Both the position numbers and the translations under genes were made by a program. From Mycobacterium alsense (GTDB lineage: Bacteria > Actinomycetota > Actinomycetes > Mycobacteriales > Mycobacteriaceae), in assembly GCF_002086635.1 (NCBI RefSeq), contig NZ_MVHD01000057.1, forward strand, positions 1 through 33,580: DNA of 33,580 bases. Direction: 5' to 3'. Under the pieces are notes generated by a model that searched no databases, had not been told where the DNA came from, and was given only the letters and a program-made list of their open reading frames with translations. Below, piece after piece: positions 1-6,690 of this stretch; position 1 is the first letter of the stretch, and every line of letters starts with the position of its first letter.

Positions 1-51
1 CCGGATCGGGTCGGGCGCACCCGGTTCGGCGTTGGTGTACTCCTGATTCAT
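1..51 (-). CDS. Hypothetical protein of the integrated element, N-terminal 17 codons only
   Basis: An ATG at position 51 on the minus strand opens a frame reading MNQEYTNAEPGAPDPIR to the window edge with no stop. A purine-rich GAAAGGAAG sits about 6 bases upstream of the ATG, a good ribosome binding site, and the gene follows the previous one by 12 bases in the same direction. The visible residues are polar and proline-rich and give no family. In phiRv-type elements the genes at this point are small unknowns ahead of the packaging and capsid genes, so one of those is expected. That it is a gene is inferred from spacing and the ribosome binding site alone. Confidence 0.5.
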   Translation of the reverse strand, partial: MNQEYTNAEPGAPDPIR

Positions 52-63
52 TGCCGCTTCCTT

Positions 64-342
64 TCAGTGGCGGGTTGCGTTGTCGTAGCTTGCGATGGCG
101 GCGCGCAGGCACTCTATGTCGCAGCGGTCGAAGTCGTACGGACCGCATTCGAGGTGCCACCCTGCGGCCTGGTCATAGACCAGTCGCACCGGCATCGAAA
201 CCCACGAATCAAGCTCGCCGACATACGCTTCCACGAAGCCGAAACAGTCGACGATTGCGCGGCCGAGCGCGTTCTTCTCCTCGTGGCGCGGTGCGTCGAG
301 GACCGGAAAATCCGGTCCAATTCCTCGATTTGAGATGGTCAC
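64..342 (-). CDS. Small hypothetical protein of the integrated element (92 aa)
   Basis: The frame starts with GTG at 342, overlapping the stop of the upstream ATPase gene in a GTGA arrangement, so translation is probably coupled. AAGGAA about 10 bases upstream serves as ribosome binding site. The product is acidic, soluble-looking and has no signal peptide or membrane segment. It has a central WVSMPVRLVYDQAAGWHLE stretch and a cysteine-containing DRCDIECLRAAI segment near the C terminus. I do not recognise a family. Its position after the ATPase matches a small unknown in phiRv2-like elements (by recall). It may be a replication accessory or regulatory protein, but nothing visible proves that. 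Confidence 0.65.
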   Translation of the reverse strand: MTISNRGIGPDFPVLDAPRHEEKNALGRAIVDCFGFVEAYVGELDSWVSMPVRLVYDQAAGWHLECGPYDFDRCDIECLRAAIASYDNATRH

Positions 343-1541
343 TGATCCGCGTTCCTTTCAGTCTTTTCTTCTCGCCATGTCCGTAATGCATTGGCGGCTC
401 GTTGTTTTCGCCAGCCCAGGCGCTGGCGGGCGTCCTCTACGCTGTCCGGCGGCGGGTCCAGCTCGGCAAGCGCGGCGACGTCCTCGGATGGGGCATTTTC
501 ATCATCGTTGCGTTCACCATCCGCGGGTGCTGTGAACGCCCATTCGAGTACGCCGTCGTTGAACGCCAAGAGCTTAAATGTGCCTGCGACGGGTTCGCGG
601 TCTCCGACTGGGCAGTGTGCGCGTACGCCGCCGTGCCGGTCCTTGTTGACGATCAGGAGCGCTTCGCCGCCGTGACCGGGGGTGAATGGCTTGCGCGCCT
701 TCACGCGTACCGAAACTCCTCCGATCGCACGTCGTTTGGCTGCGGTACCGCCAGGGCCCTGTGCGCGCGAGTCGGGGCTTTTGGCTAGGTGATCGACCGC
801 CAAGACTGCGGCACCGGATTTGGCGAGCGGTTTGAGGACGGTGGAGTGCACGACCGTGAACTCGTCACTCGAGTTTGAGTTGGCGCCATGCAAGGGCAAC
901 AGCTCACCGATGCTGTCGACAATCGCTACAGCGGGCCGCCAGTGGGTCGAGTCTCCGACGATTTGGCGTAGTTCGCTGCGGTCGTCTGGTTCGCAGTACC
1001 GGAATGCCTGCGGGTCGCGCAGCCTGTCGATGGGCGCGCCCAGGGCGATCAGCCGGTGCACTGTCGCCGGTGCTCCGTTGTGGTCCAAGTCGATGATCAG
1101 GACTTTGCGGGCGGCCTTCAGTGCTTCAACCGCGCAGGCGAAGCAGATCCACGTTTTGCCCGATTCGGGGTCGCCGAAGAGCAGATTGACCTGGCCGGCG
1201 TAGAAGAGCCGGTGGCCGTCGCTGCGTTTGAGCAGTACCGGTTCCGGCGGTTGCGGAACCGTGCCGTCCAGCAGAGCGGAAATGTCCACGTAGAGCGGCT
1301 TTTCGTCGTCGGTTCCCGGTTCCGGTATAGGGGGTACGGAACCGGGAACCGCACTATTGACGGCGGTTCCTGTGCGGTTCCGGGAACCGGGAACCGCGGC
1401 GGTTCCCGGTTCCGTACCCTGTGTCCGGGAACCGGGAACCGCTGTCTGAGCGTGCCCGTTGTGCTCGATTGTGACAGGTGGCGGCACGTGCATACCGGAG
1501 TCCCCGAGTGCTTTGCCACGAGCGATCAAATCGTCGTTCAC
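339..1541 (-). CDS. RecA-fold (AAA_25/RepA-like) ATPase of the integrated element
   Basis: A 400-residue protein with a GTG start overlapping the upstream stop (GTGA). After about 110 residues of linker there is a Walker A motif, GDPESGKTW, then a Walker B-like IIDLDH segment and a second hydrophobic strand, VAIVDSIGELLPL, followed by AVLAVDHLAKS. This order fits RecA-superfamily ATPases of the RepA/AAA_25 type, which act as replicative helicases or loaders in phages and plasmids. The N-terminal part, about residues 30-80, is low-complexity and repeats VPGSR/EPGT because the DNA there holds five copies of a 13-bp repeat. A C-terminal tail of about 50 residues, rich in Arg and Glu, could bind DNA or a partner. 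Its place fits the large replication gene of phiRv elements. Helicase function is inferred from family only. Confidence 0.75.
   Translation of the reverse strand: MNDDLIARGKALGDSGMHVPPPVTIEHNGHAQTAVPGSRTQGTEPGTAAVPGSRNRTGTAVNSAVPGSVPPIPEPGTDDEKPLYVDISALLDGTVPQPPEPVLLKRSDGHRLFYAGQVNLLFGDPESGKTWICFACAVEALKAARKVLIIDLDHNGAPATVHRLIALGAPIDRLRDPQAFRYCEPDDRSELRQIVGDSTHWRPAVAIVDSIGELLPLHGANSNSSDEFTVVHSTVLKPLAKSGAAVLAVDHLAKSPDSRAQGPGGTAAKRRAIGGVSVRVKARKPFTPGHGGEALLIVNKDRHGGVRAHCPVGDREPVAGTFKLLAFNDGVLEWAFTAPADGERNDDENAPSEDVAALAELDPPPDSVEDARQRLGWRKQRAANALRTWREEKTERNADQ
1311..1440. repeat. Cluster of five 13-bp repeats (GGAACCGGGAACC, both orientations)
   Basis: Exact copies of GGAACCGGGAACC occur at 1338-1350, 1383-1395 and 1428-1440, and its complement GGTTCCCGGTTCC at 1311-1323 and 1401-1413. 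Extra half sites GGTTCC lie at 1365-1370 and 1376-1381. Each 13-mer is itself two GGAACC hexamers spaced by one G. The cluster sits inside the N-terminal coding part of the element's ATPase gene. Iteron-like clusters inside or beside a replication gene are known as origins or initiator-binding sites in phages and plasmids. An origin role here is inference; a repeat expansion encoding a flexible linker is the alternative. Confidence 0.85.
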
Positions 1542-1909
1542 AGGCTCGCGCTCCGCTTAACGATTACGGCCAGTTTGTCGCGGAGTAGCTCGTCGATGTG
1601 CGCAGAATGCTCGCGCAAGATCCATTGCAGCGCAGCGGCGTAGCCTTCCCGGTAGCCGGCGCTCCTGAAACCTGTCGTGGGCCTGTGGTATCGGTGGCCC
1701 GGATGGAGCGGGTCGGGGTTTTCGCCGAGAAGGCGCACGGCGGCCTCACGCCGGCGTCGCTGGGCGGCCAGCGAGTCAAATGCGGGCTGTCGGCCGTCTC
1801 GGCTATCCTGACAGTTGTCGGTTGTGGTGGTGTGGTGGCCACTGATTTCGACGTTGGGGCCCTCCGGGGCCCCAACTTCTTTTGGGGGGCCGTTTCGGCT
1901 GTCGGTCAT
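1538..1909 (-). CDS. Small hypothetical protein of the integrated element (123 aa)
   Basis: The ATG at 1909 overlaps the stop of the excisionase-like gene (ATGA), and its own stop overlaps the next start, so it sits in a tightly coupled run. The N-terminal half is polar and probably disordered. The C-terminal half carries an arginine-rich stretch (LAAQRRRREAAVRLLG) and then a predicted helix, GYAAALQWILREHSAHIDEL. No membrane segment or signal peptide is visible. Size and position match the roughly 130-residue proteins Rv1583c/Rv2656c next to the excisionase in phiRv1/phiRv2 (by recall). Function is unknown; the basic helix suggests nucleic-acid contact. Confidence 0.65.
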   Translation of the reverse strand: MTDSRNGPPKEVGAPEGPNVEISGHHTTTTDNCQDSRDGRQPAFDSLAAQRRRREAAVRLLGENPDPLHPGHRYHRPTTGFRSAGYREGYAAALQWILREHSAHIDELLRDKLAVIVKRSASL

Positions 1910-2106
1910 GCTGCGCCGCCACCGACCGGCTGGAAGATCCGCTCAAGTTCGGCGGCGTCAACCTTGAGTAGCCGCGGGCCGACACGAACCGCATTCAAGC
2001 GGCCATCGCTTATCCAGCGGCGAAGAGTGCGGTAACTGACCCCGGCGTGCGTGGCGGCTTCTTGCAGGCCGATGTACTTGGCGGGTTGGGTTTTTCTTGC
2101 GGACAC
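1906..2106 (-). CDS. Excisionase-like HTH DNA-binding protein
   Basis: A 66-residue protein read from a GTG at 2106, with GGAGG eight bases upstream. Residues about 10-55 form the winged-helix fold of the MerR-like HTH_17/excisionase family: YIGLQEAATHAGVSYRTLRR, then WISDGRLNAVRVGPRLLKVD. Such proteins bind near the attachment site and direct the integrase toward excision, and often regulate phage genes. It begins the second gene block of the element, 121 bases after the 158-residue gene, and leads a run of overlapping genes. Excisionase and plain HTH repressor look alike at this size; the position beside an integrase favours excisionase. Confidence 0.8.
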   Translation of the reverse strand: MSARKTQPAKYIGLQEAATHAGVSYRTLRRWISDGRLNAVRVGPRLLKVDAAELERIFQPVGGGAA

Positions 2107-2204
2107 GAGGAAAGCCTCCGGGGCATGAAAAAGCTCATCCTCCGAGCGAGGCTCTTGGCCAATGCCTCAAGAACGCAACGAGTGCGACCCTGGCGGCCAG
2201 TGTC

Positions 2205-2231
2205 ATAGTAGCACTTACCTGGACACGTCAG
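2205..2231 (-). promoter_or_regulatory. Candidate promoter for the excisionase-ATPase gene run
   Basis: On the minus strand TACTAT (2205-2210) resembles a -10 box, and CTGACG (2226-2231) 15 bases further upstream resembles a weak -35 box. It lies about 100 bases before the excisionase-like gene, at the end of the preceding reading frame. The gap it leads into (2107-2204) holds only the ribosome binding site and otherwise nothing I recognise. The call rests on motif resemblance only. Confidence 0.3.
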
Positions 2232-2704
2232 GACGCGTCGCCGGCGGTGTGTTGCAAGGCGCGGTTGAGATCCAGCAATGTCGCCACGTCTATTCCAGCG
2301 GCGGTAAGCGTCGTGAACACCTCAGCGAGTCGCGGGTAGTCGCGCACGACGACGCGGACCTGGCAGCGGTGATTTGGGCACCGCAAGTCGAATTGGGTGT
2401 TGACCGCCGCAGAGTGGTTCGGCACGGGAACGGGAATAGGCGCGCCCGGTGGTAGCTCGACGTACTGGGGTCGGTTCGTCTTTTTCGTGGGATGAATAGG
2501 CGAGGGTGCTGGTAAGTCCATGAACGTGGGTCGGCCGTCGATGGTAAGGGGTAACCGAGCGTAGTTGAGCACCTTTTTCGGGCGTCCGATAAGCCGCCAC
2601 CGGTTGTCAGCGCATATGAACTCGTACGTCGCCACGTCAATCGGCTTGTGTGGCTTCTTCTTTGAGCCATTGCACGTGATTTTCAGCTGCGCGGGATCTG
2701 TCAA
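2228..2704 (-). CDS. Hypothetical protein between integrase and excisionase (158 aa)
   Basis: The open frame extends far upstream through the integrase gene, but that part is a shadow. The likely start is a TTG at 2704 that overlaps the integrase stop as TTGA, giving 158 residues beginning LTDPAQLKITCNGSKKKP. The first half is basic and has a VATYEFICADNRWRLIGRP segment that looks like beta strands. A proline-rich middle follows, then a RCPNHRCQVRVVV strand with two cysteines spaced by four residues and a helical C terminus. No known family is evident. phiRv1 and phiRv2 also have a small unknown gene between integrase and excisionase (by recall). A role in controlling integration is possible but unproven. 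Confidence 0.65.
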   Translation of the reverse strand: MTDPAQLKITCNGSKKKPHKPIDVATYEFICADNRWRLIGRPKKVLNYARLPLTIDGRPTFMDLPAPSPIHPTKKTNRPQYVELPPGAPIPVPVPNHSAAVNTQFDLRCPNHRCQVRVVVRDYPRLAEVFTTLTAAGIDVATLLDLNRALQHTAGDAS

Positions 2705-3801
2705 CTTGGGGAGGCCTTCGCGAGTTTTGACAGCCGCTCTGCGATTTCGGCGTCCCGGCCCTCGGCGACGTGTTGGTATTTCAGCGCCATCTGCGGCGTC
2801 GTGTGTCCCAATCTGTGCATGAGTTCTGCTGTGGTAGCACCGCTTTGAGCGGCTAAAACTGCCCCGACGTGACGTAAGTCGTGGACCCGCAGATTGGGCT
2901 TGCCGATGGCCGCACGGGCTTTCTCCCACGGGGTGCGGTAGTTGTCGCCATGCATGTGTCGGCCCTCGTCTGTAGGGAATAGCAGCGATTCGGGATCCGC
3001 CCGGACATGGTTTTTGAGGTGCGCCTTGATGATCGGTCGAATGTGCGGCGGAACAGCGACATCGCGTACACCGGCCGCCGTTTTCGGCTCTCCGACGATG
3101 AACTCGCCCTTGCGGTACGTGACTGCCCGGCGGACGCGCAGTGTGGCGCAGTCCTTGCTGACGTCCTTGCGCCGAAGCTCTGACGTCTCGCCCCATCTCA
3201 GTCCGCACCATGCCGCGAGGACGACGCTCGCGCGCAATTCGGCCGGCATTTTCGCGGCGAGTCGGTCCACCTGGGCGGGAGTGAGGACTTCGACATCGCG
3301 TTTGCGTTTCGTCTGCATCGCCGCGCGGATCCGGCAAGGGTTCGCGTCGAGAACTTCGTCTTGCACGGCTGTCGCACAGATCGCATGTAACAGCGCATAG
3401 ACGTGGGCATTCCGAGTGGGGTGGTCGGCACCGAGCTCGGCGTGCCACTGGCGGATCTTCGCCGGCGTCAACGTGACAAGCTTCGCGTCGCCCAGATCAG
3501 GCAGAATGAGTCGCTCGAGCATCGACTCGTAGTGCTGCCTGGTCCGCGGCCGCAGGTGCCGCTGCTCAATCCACTTGGCGGTGTAGGCGCGGAGCGTTAT
3601 TCCGTCTGAACGCTCAACAGCTCCCCAGGTGCCGAGGTCTATCTTCCGCCTCTCGCCAGCGAGCCAACCCTCGGCGTCCGACTCCGTAGCGTACGTTCTC
3701 GGAGCGTGGTGCAGCTTTGCGTCGGGGCCGATATAGGCGGCGCTGTAGCGGCCAGAACGTTCCTGTCGGATCCGGCCGAATCCGCGGCGTTTACGCGGCA
3801 C
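2701..3801 (-). CDS. int: Tyrosine recombinase (phage-type integrase)
   Basis: A 366-residue site-specific recombinase that would insert and excise the element at the neighbouring tRNA-like site. The N-terminal ~60 residues (GFGRIRQERSGRYSAAYIG onward) are an arm-type DNA-binding domain, residues about 70-150 a core-binding SAM-like domain, and the rest the catalytic domain. Catalytic motifs are present: Arg in LAAWCGLRWGE, HDLRH near residue 307, LGH in LMHRLGHTTPQM, and the nucleophile Tyr342 in LKYQHVAE. The GTG start at 3801 is preceded by GGAGG at a good distance. Its length matches the phiRv2 integrase (about 375). The gene sits about 150 bases from the attachment site, as is usual. All catalytic residues are present, so it looks functional. 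Confidence 0.93.
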   Translation of the reverse strand: MPRKRRGFGRIRQERSGRYSAAYIGPDAKLHHAPRTYATESDAEGWLAGERRKIDLGTWGAVERSDGITLRAYTAKWIEQRHLRPRTRQHYESMLERLILPDLGDAKLVTLTPAKIRQWHAELGADHPTRNAHVYALLHAICATAVQDEVLDANPCRIRAAMQTKRKRDVEVLTPAQVDRLAAKMPAELRASVVLAAWCGLRWGETSELRRKDVSKDCATLRVRRAVTYRKGEFIVGEPKTAAGVRDVAVPPHIRPIIKAHLKNHVRADPESLLFPTDEGRHMHGDNYRTPWEKARAAIGKPNLRVHDLRHVGAVLAAQSGATTAELMHRLGHTTPQMALKYQHVAEGRDAEIAERLSKLAKASPS

Positions 3802-3841
3802 CCGTCACACCTCCGCACAAGATACGCACAACATCAATATA

Positions 3842-3873
3842 GCAATGTGTCCGGCAATGTCCTATACTGCCGG
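3842..3873. promoter_or_regulatory. Direct and inverted repeats between integrase and attachment site (possible arm sites)
   Basis: GCAATGT occurs twice, at 3842-3848 and 3854-3860, exactly 12 bases apart. CCGGCA (3851-3856) and TGCCGG (3868-3873) form an inverted repeat around TATACT at 3863-3868. The segment is AT-rich relative to its surroundings and lies between the integrase start and the tRNA-like junction, where arm-type integrase or excisionase sites are normally found. TATACT could also be a -10 box. Function is inferred from place only. Confidence 0.35.
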
Positions 3874-3950
3874 ATAGGTGAAAGTGCCAAACTAGCAGGT
3901 GGAGGCACGGAAGCCGCACGTAATGAAACCGGCCGCGCCGACACTAGTCG

Positions 3951-3976
3951 TCAGGTTCGAATCCTGCCGGGGGCAC
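3951..3976 (+). other. Attachment-site junction: 3' fragment of a tRNA-Arg gene
   Basis: The stretch TCAGGTTCGAATCCTGCCGG followed by GGGCAC reads as a T-arm (TTCGAAT loop flanked by pairing CAGG/CCTG) and the 3' acceptor strand CGGGGGC plus discriminator A. No matching 5' acceptor, D-arm or anticodon arm lies upstream, so it is not a complete tRNA. By recall, it matches the 3' end of the actinobacterial tRNA-Arg whose 5' end begins GCCCCCG. Together with the adjacent integrase this marks the element's attachment core. The intact tRNA should lie at the other end of the element. The exact core limits cannot be set from one end. Confidence 0.72.
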
Positions 3977-4006
3977 TCTTGTTTTCGCAGGTCAGGGGCG
4001 GTTAGC

Positions 4007-4516
4007 GTGGAAGACGTGGCCGGGGAAACAACCGACGCAGCGCTCGAGGCCCAGGTGCGGGCCTTCCTGGGCGCGCTCGACGAGCGGCTGCACCGGGACG
4101 AGATCATCCGGGAGCGCACGGCGGCCATCGAGGTGCCGACGTCCGACGACCCGGATGCCCTCCAGCAATACCTCGAGCAACTCACCCAGGTCTACGCCGA
4201 AAGCCTCGGCGGCCTGTACGACCGGATCGCGGCGCACGGCCAGGCCATCTGCAAGCTGACCGACGAGCCCGAGATCACCGAGGGAATCCGCAAGATGATG
4301 GCGCTGTCCGCGGTGGAGAGCGCCGACATCATCAAACTACTCAAAAGCGCTGCGGCCGCGGCGAACCGAAAGAGCCTCCGCAACATCGCGGCGGTGTTCG
4401 TGGCGAGCTTCACCGCCGGTGCGCGCCGCCTGCCCCGGCAGGCTCAGCTCGACCGGCTGACGCTGGACCTCACCGCGTATTGCCTGACCCGCTTCCCGCC
4501 GCCCGACGGCGATTGA
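4007..4516 (+). CDS. Hypothetical protein, first chromosomal gene after the element (169 aa)
   Basis: The frame is open from 3899, but the first 36 codons cover the attachment site and tRNA fragment. I therefore choose the GTG at 4007, with AGGGGCGG 9-16 bases upstream. The product is soluble and almost entirely helical: an acidic N-terminal half (ALEAQVRAFLGALDERL, ALQQYLEQLTQVYAESLGG) and a basic C-terminal half (SAAAAANRKSLRNIAAVFV, ARRLPRQAQLDRLTLDL). There is no signal peptide. I do not recognise a family. GC-rich codon use is like the chromosome to the right. If the element was acquired, its arrival may have changed this gene's upstream region. Confidence 0.65.
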   Translation: MEDVAGETTDAALEAQVRAFLGALDERLHRDEIIRERTAAIEVPTSDDPDALQQYLEQLTQVYAESLGGLYDRIAAHGQAICKLTDEPEITEGIRKMMALSAVESADIIKLLKSAAAAANRKSLRNIAAVFVASFTAGARRLPRQAQLDRLTLDLTAYCLTRFPPPDGD

Positions 4517-4527
4517 GCGGGCGCTCA
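4514..4527. terminator. Short palindrome joining two convergent stop codons
   Basis: TGAGC (4514-4518), loop GGGC and GCTCA (4523-4527) form a 5-bp stem. The rightward gene's TGA and the leftward gene's TGA are the symmetric outer ends of the palindrome. It may act as a weak two-way terminator in a gap of only eight bases. There is no T-tract. Confidence 0.3.
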
Positions 4528-5271
4528 GTCGAGGGAGTCCCAGAACCGCGTGAGCACGGCGGCGCTGCCCGCCGGGTCCTGCACCATCCACCAATGCCCC
4601 AGCCCCTCAAGGACTTCCGTGCGCGCGCCGGCCCGGTCGGCCGCGCGGCGCCGAATCTCCTCCGACCCGACGTAGGTGTCCTCGGTGGCCAATATCGACA
4701 GGCCGGGGCGGGCCGCCGCGTTTTCCAGCGCGCGACCGGCTTCGGCGATCGCCGGCTGCGCCGCCGAGCGGTAGACGGCCAGGATGGCGCGGCCCATCTC
4801 GGGGCCGTGCGCCCGCGCGACGGCGGCGGCGACGTCGGCGGGCATGCCCAGCGGCCCCACCTGTGCCACCCAGTCCTCGACCGTTGCGCCCATCATGGTG
4901 TCGACCAGCTCCTCGCCGGCCCCCGGCGTCTGCCAGACCTGGGCCAGGTCGTGCCAGACGTAGTCGGGGTCGAAGAGGCCCAGGACGTCGCTGACCCAGC
5001 TGCGCACGAGTTCCGGACGGTGCATGACCGCGTTGACGACGTGCCCGCCGCCCCAGTCGTGCCCGACGAGGTCGATCGGCCCGTCGATCCTCGCCAGCTC
5101 GCCCTCGAGCCAGTCGCGGTAGTCGAGATAGGTGGCCGGGAAGTCGTCGGGCAGCGGCGCGCCGAATCCCGGCGGGGACAGCCGCACCACGTCGTCGCGC
5201 TCGAGGGCGTCGACGAGCGGGCCCCAGATCGCGTCGGACTCCGGATTGCCATGCACCAGCACGATCGTCAT
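4525..5271 (-). CDS. Alpha/beta-hydrolase, epoxide-hydrolase/dehalogenase-like
   Basis: A 248-residue single-domain cytosolic hydrolase. It has the HGNP oxyanion motif at residues 7-10 and the nucleophile elbow GHDWGGG near residue 70. The nucleophile is therefore Asp, as in epoxide hydrolases and haloalkane dehalogenases rather than esterases. The catalytic acid is probably the Asp in LATEDTYVG and the base His in EGLGHWWMV near the C terminus. The substrate cannot be read from sequence. It is the last gene of a leftward run with a deazaflavin-dependent oxidoreductase, an SDR, a PPOX-fold protein and a Nudix protein. The ATG at 5271 directly precedes the first beta strand, so the start is well supported. 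Confidence 0.85.
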   Translation of the reverse strand: MTIVLVHGNPESDAIWGPLVDALERDDVVRLSPPGFGAPLPDDFPATYLDYRDWLEGELARIDGPIDLVGHDWGGGHVVNAVMHRPELVRSWVSDVLGLFDPDYVWHDLAQVWQTPGAGEELVDTMMGATVEDWVAQVGPLGMPADVAAAVARAHGPEMGRAILAVYRSAAQPAIAEAGRALENAAARPGLSILATEDTYVGSEEIRRRAADRAGARTEVLEGLGHWWMVQDPAGSAAVLTRFWDSLD

Positions 5272-5313
5272 CGCGCCCTCCCTCTGTGCGGGGGAACTGG
5301 TCGGGCTTGAAGG

Positions 5314-5835
5314 CTACTCGCCGCGGGCGTCGACCGGATCGCGGCTCAGCACGAACGCCTCGATGTGGCGGCCGCCGGTGCGCGATTCGTACTTGCGCCA
5401 GCCCGGGTAGATCTCGAGGCCCTTAGCCCAGATCTCGTCGCGTTCGGCGGGGGTGGCGAGCCGGGCGGTGGCGCGCCAGGTGTCGCGCCCGATCGTCACC
5501 GTGGCCCGCGGATGGGCCTTGAGGTTGTGGTACCAGGCCGGGTGCTTGGCGCCGCCGAAGTTGGACGCGATCAGCGCCACCCCGTCCGGGTGCGGGATGC
5601 CGTACACCGCGACGGTGCGCGGCTGCCCCGATTTCGCGCCCGTGGTGGTGAGCATCACCGCGGGGACGCCGGTCGCGATCCCGGCGAAGCTGGCCCGGCC
5701 GCCGGTGACTTTGGTGACCAGCCGGTCGAGGTGGTGCGCCGTCGGGCGCAACATCGCCACACCCACCGGTGTGGCGGCGAACCTGCGCATCACGCGGTGG
5801 AACGGGTTGGCGCGGTCGAAGGTTTCGTCTGCCAT
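5314..5835 (-). CDS. Deazaflavin (F420)-dependent nitroreductase-family protein (DDN-like)
   Basis: A 173-residue protein of the DDN/Rv3547 family, a split beta-barrel that binds reduced F420 and reduces small molecules. Diagnostic stretches are VMLTTTGAKSGQPRTVAV, then LIASNFGGAKHPAWYHNL, then HPRATVTIGRDTWRATAR. An N-terminal helix rich in Phe, Arg and His precedes the barrel, as in membrane-associated members. It starts with ATG at 5835, seven bases after the SDR gene, so the two are cotranscribed. F420 use is known for the family; the substrate is unknown and could be a quinone. Confidence 0.88.
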   Translation of the reverse strand: MADETFDRANPFHRVMRRFAATPVGVAMLRPTAHHLDRLVTKVTGGRASFAGIATGVPAVMLTTTGAKSGQPRTVAVYGIPHPDGVALIASNFGGAKHPAWYHNLKAHPRATVTIGRDTWRATARLATPAERDEIWAKGLEIYPGWRKYESRTGGRHIEAFVLSRDPVDARGE

Positions 5836-5842
5836 GGTGTCC

Positions 5843-6655
5843 TCAACGGTTGGTCGGCCCCAGCGCGTATGCGCCGGTCTCCGGGTGGTGATACCAGCCG
5901 CTCGCGGCGTGCGTGCCGCCGTCGACGTGGATGGTCTGACCGGTGATGTAGCTGGACATATCGGAGGCGAGAAAGACTGCCGCGCCTGCCATTTCGTCGA
6001 CGTGACCCGCCCGTCCCATCGGGACCGTGAAGCCGATGCGCTCCTCGGCGCCGGGCGGCGCCATCCGCCTGATGCCTTCGGTCATGGTGATGTCGGGCGC
6101 CAGCGCGTTGACCCGGATGCCGTGCGGGGCGAGCTCGAGCGCCGCGGTCTTGGTGTAGTTGATGACGCCGGCCTTGGCCGCCGCATACGTCGCGTAGCCG
6201 GGCGCGGCGCGCACCCCCTCGATCGAGGTGACGCTGATGACGCTGCCCGGCAGTTGCTGCTCGACGAGGACGCGGGCCACCCGCTGCGTGCACAGGTAGA
6301 CGTGGCGCAGGTTCGACTTGTACAGCGCGTCCCAACCGTTTTCGGTGGTGTCGAGGATTCCCGACCAGAACACGCCCCCGGCGTTGTTGACCAGGATCGT
6401 CACCGTCCCGAGCTCGGCCGAGGTCCGCGCCAGCGCGGCGTCCACCGCGGCGGCGTCGCGCACGTCCACCGGTATGCCCAGCGCGCCGATCTCGCCGGCG
6501 GCCGACGCGCACGAGTCGGGGTCGCGTTCCCAGATCGCGACCCGCGCGCCGAAGGCCTTCAGCCCCGCCGCGATGCCGCGGCCGATGCCCGCGCCGCCGC
6601 CGGTGACCACCGCGACGCGATCGGTCAGTAGGACGCTCGAGGGGTCCAGTGTCAT
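5843..6655 (-). CDS. Short-chain dehydrogenase/reductase (SDR)
   Basis: The frame is open far upstream, but the real product begins at the ATG at 6655 (MTLDPSSVLLTDRVAVVTGG), giving 270 residues of classical SDR length. It has the dinucleotide-binding TGGGAGIGRG motif at about residues 18-27, the NNAG motif, the catalytic Ser in ISVTSIEG, and YATYAAAKAG supplying the Tyr-x3-Lys pair. VDGG near the C terminus is typical of FabG-like SDRs. It would oxidise or reduce a hydroxyl or keto group using NAD(P)H; the substrate is unknown. It lies 35 bases after the PPOX gene and seven before the DDN-like gene, suggesting a redox operon. Confidence 0.92.
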   Translation of the reverse strand: MTLDPSSVLLTDRVAVVTGGGAGIGRGIAAGLKAFGARVAIWERDPDSCASAAGEIGALGIPVDVRDAAAVDAALARTSAELGTVTILVNNAGGVFWSGILDTTENGWDALYKSNLRHVYLCTQRVARVLVEQQLPGSVISVTSIEGVRAAPGYATYAAAKAGVINYTKTAALELAPHGIRVNALAPDITMTEGIRRMAPPGAEERIGFTVPMGRAGHVDEMAGAAVFLASDMSSYITGQTIHVDGGTHAASGWYHHPETGAYALGPTNR

Positions 6656-6690
6656 GACGCTGAATATAGAACCCCCGCGGGCCCTTCCGC

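Larger units (their letters stand above)
1..3976. mobile_element. Right-hand end of a phiRv1/phiRv2-like integrated element
   Basis: All seven genes here point leftward, away from a tRNA-like junction. In order from the junction they are: tyrosine integrase, 158-residue unknown, HTH excisionase-like protein, 123-residue unknown, RecA-fold ATPase, 92-residue unknown, and the start of another gene. By recall, M. tuberculosis phiRv1 (Rv1586c to about Rv1580c) and phiRv2 (Rv2659c to about Rv2654c) have the same order and similar sizes, with protease and capsid genes further on. Genes are packed with 4-base overlaps, and the DNA near the junction is more AT-rich than the flanking chromosome. The left boundary lies outside the window, so full prophage, remnant and capsid-forming satellite cannot be told apart. 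Confidence 0.8.

Noticed and set aside
3899..4006. Longer N terminus for the first chromosomal gene
   Set aside because: The extra codons read through the tRNA-like junction, which is recombination DNA, not coding sequence of that gene.
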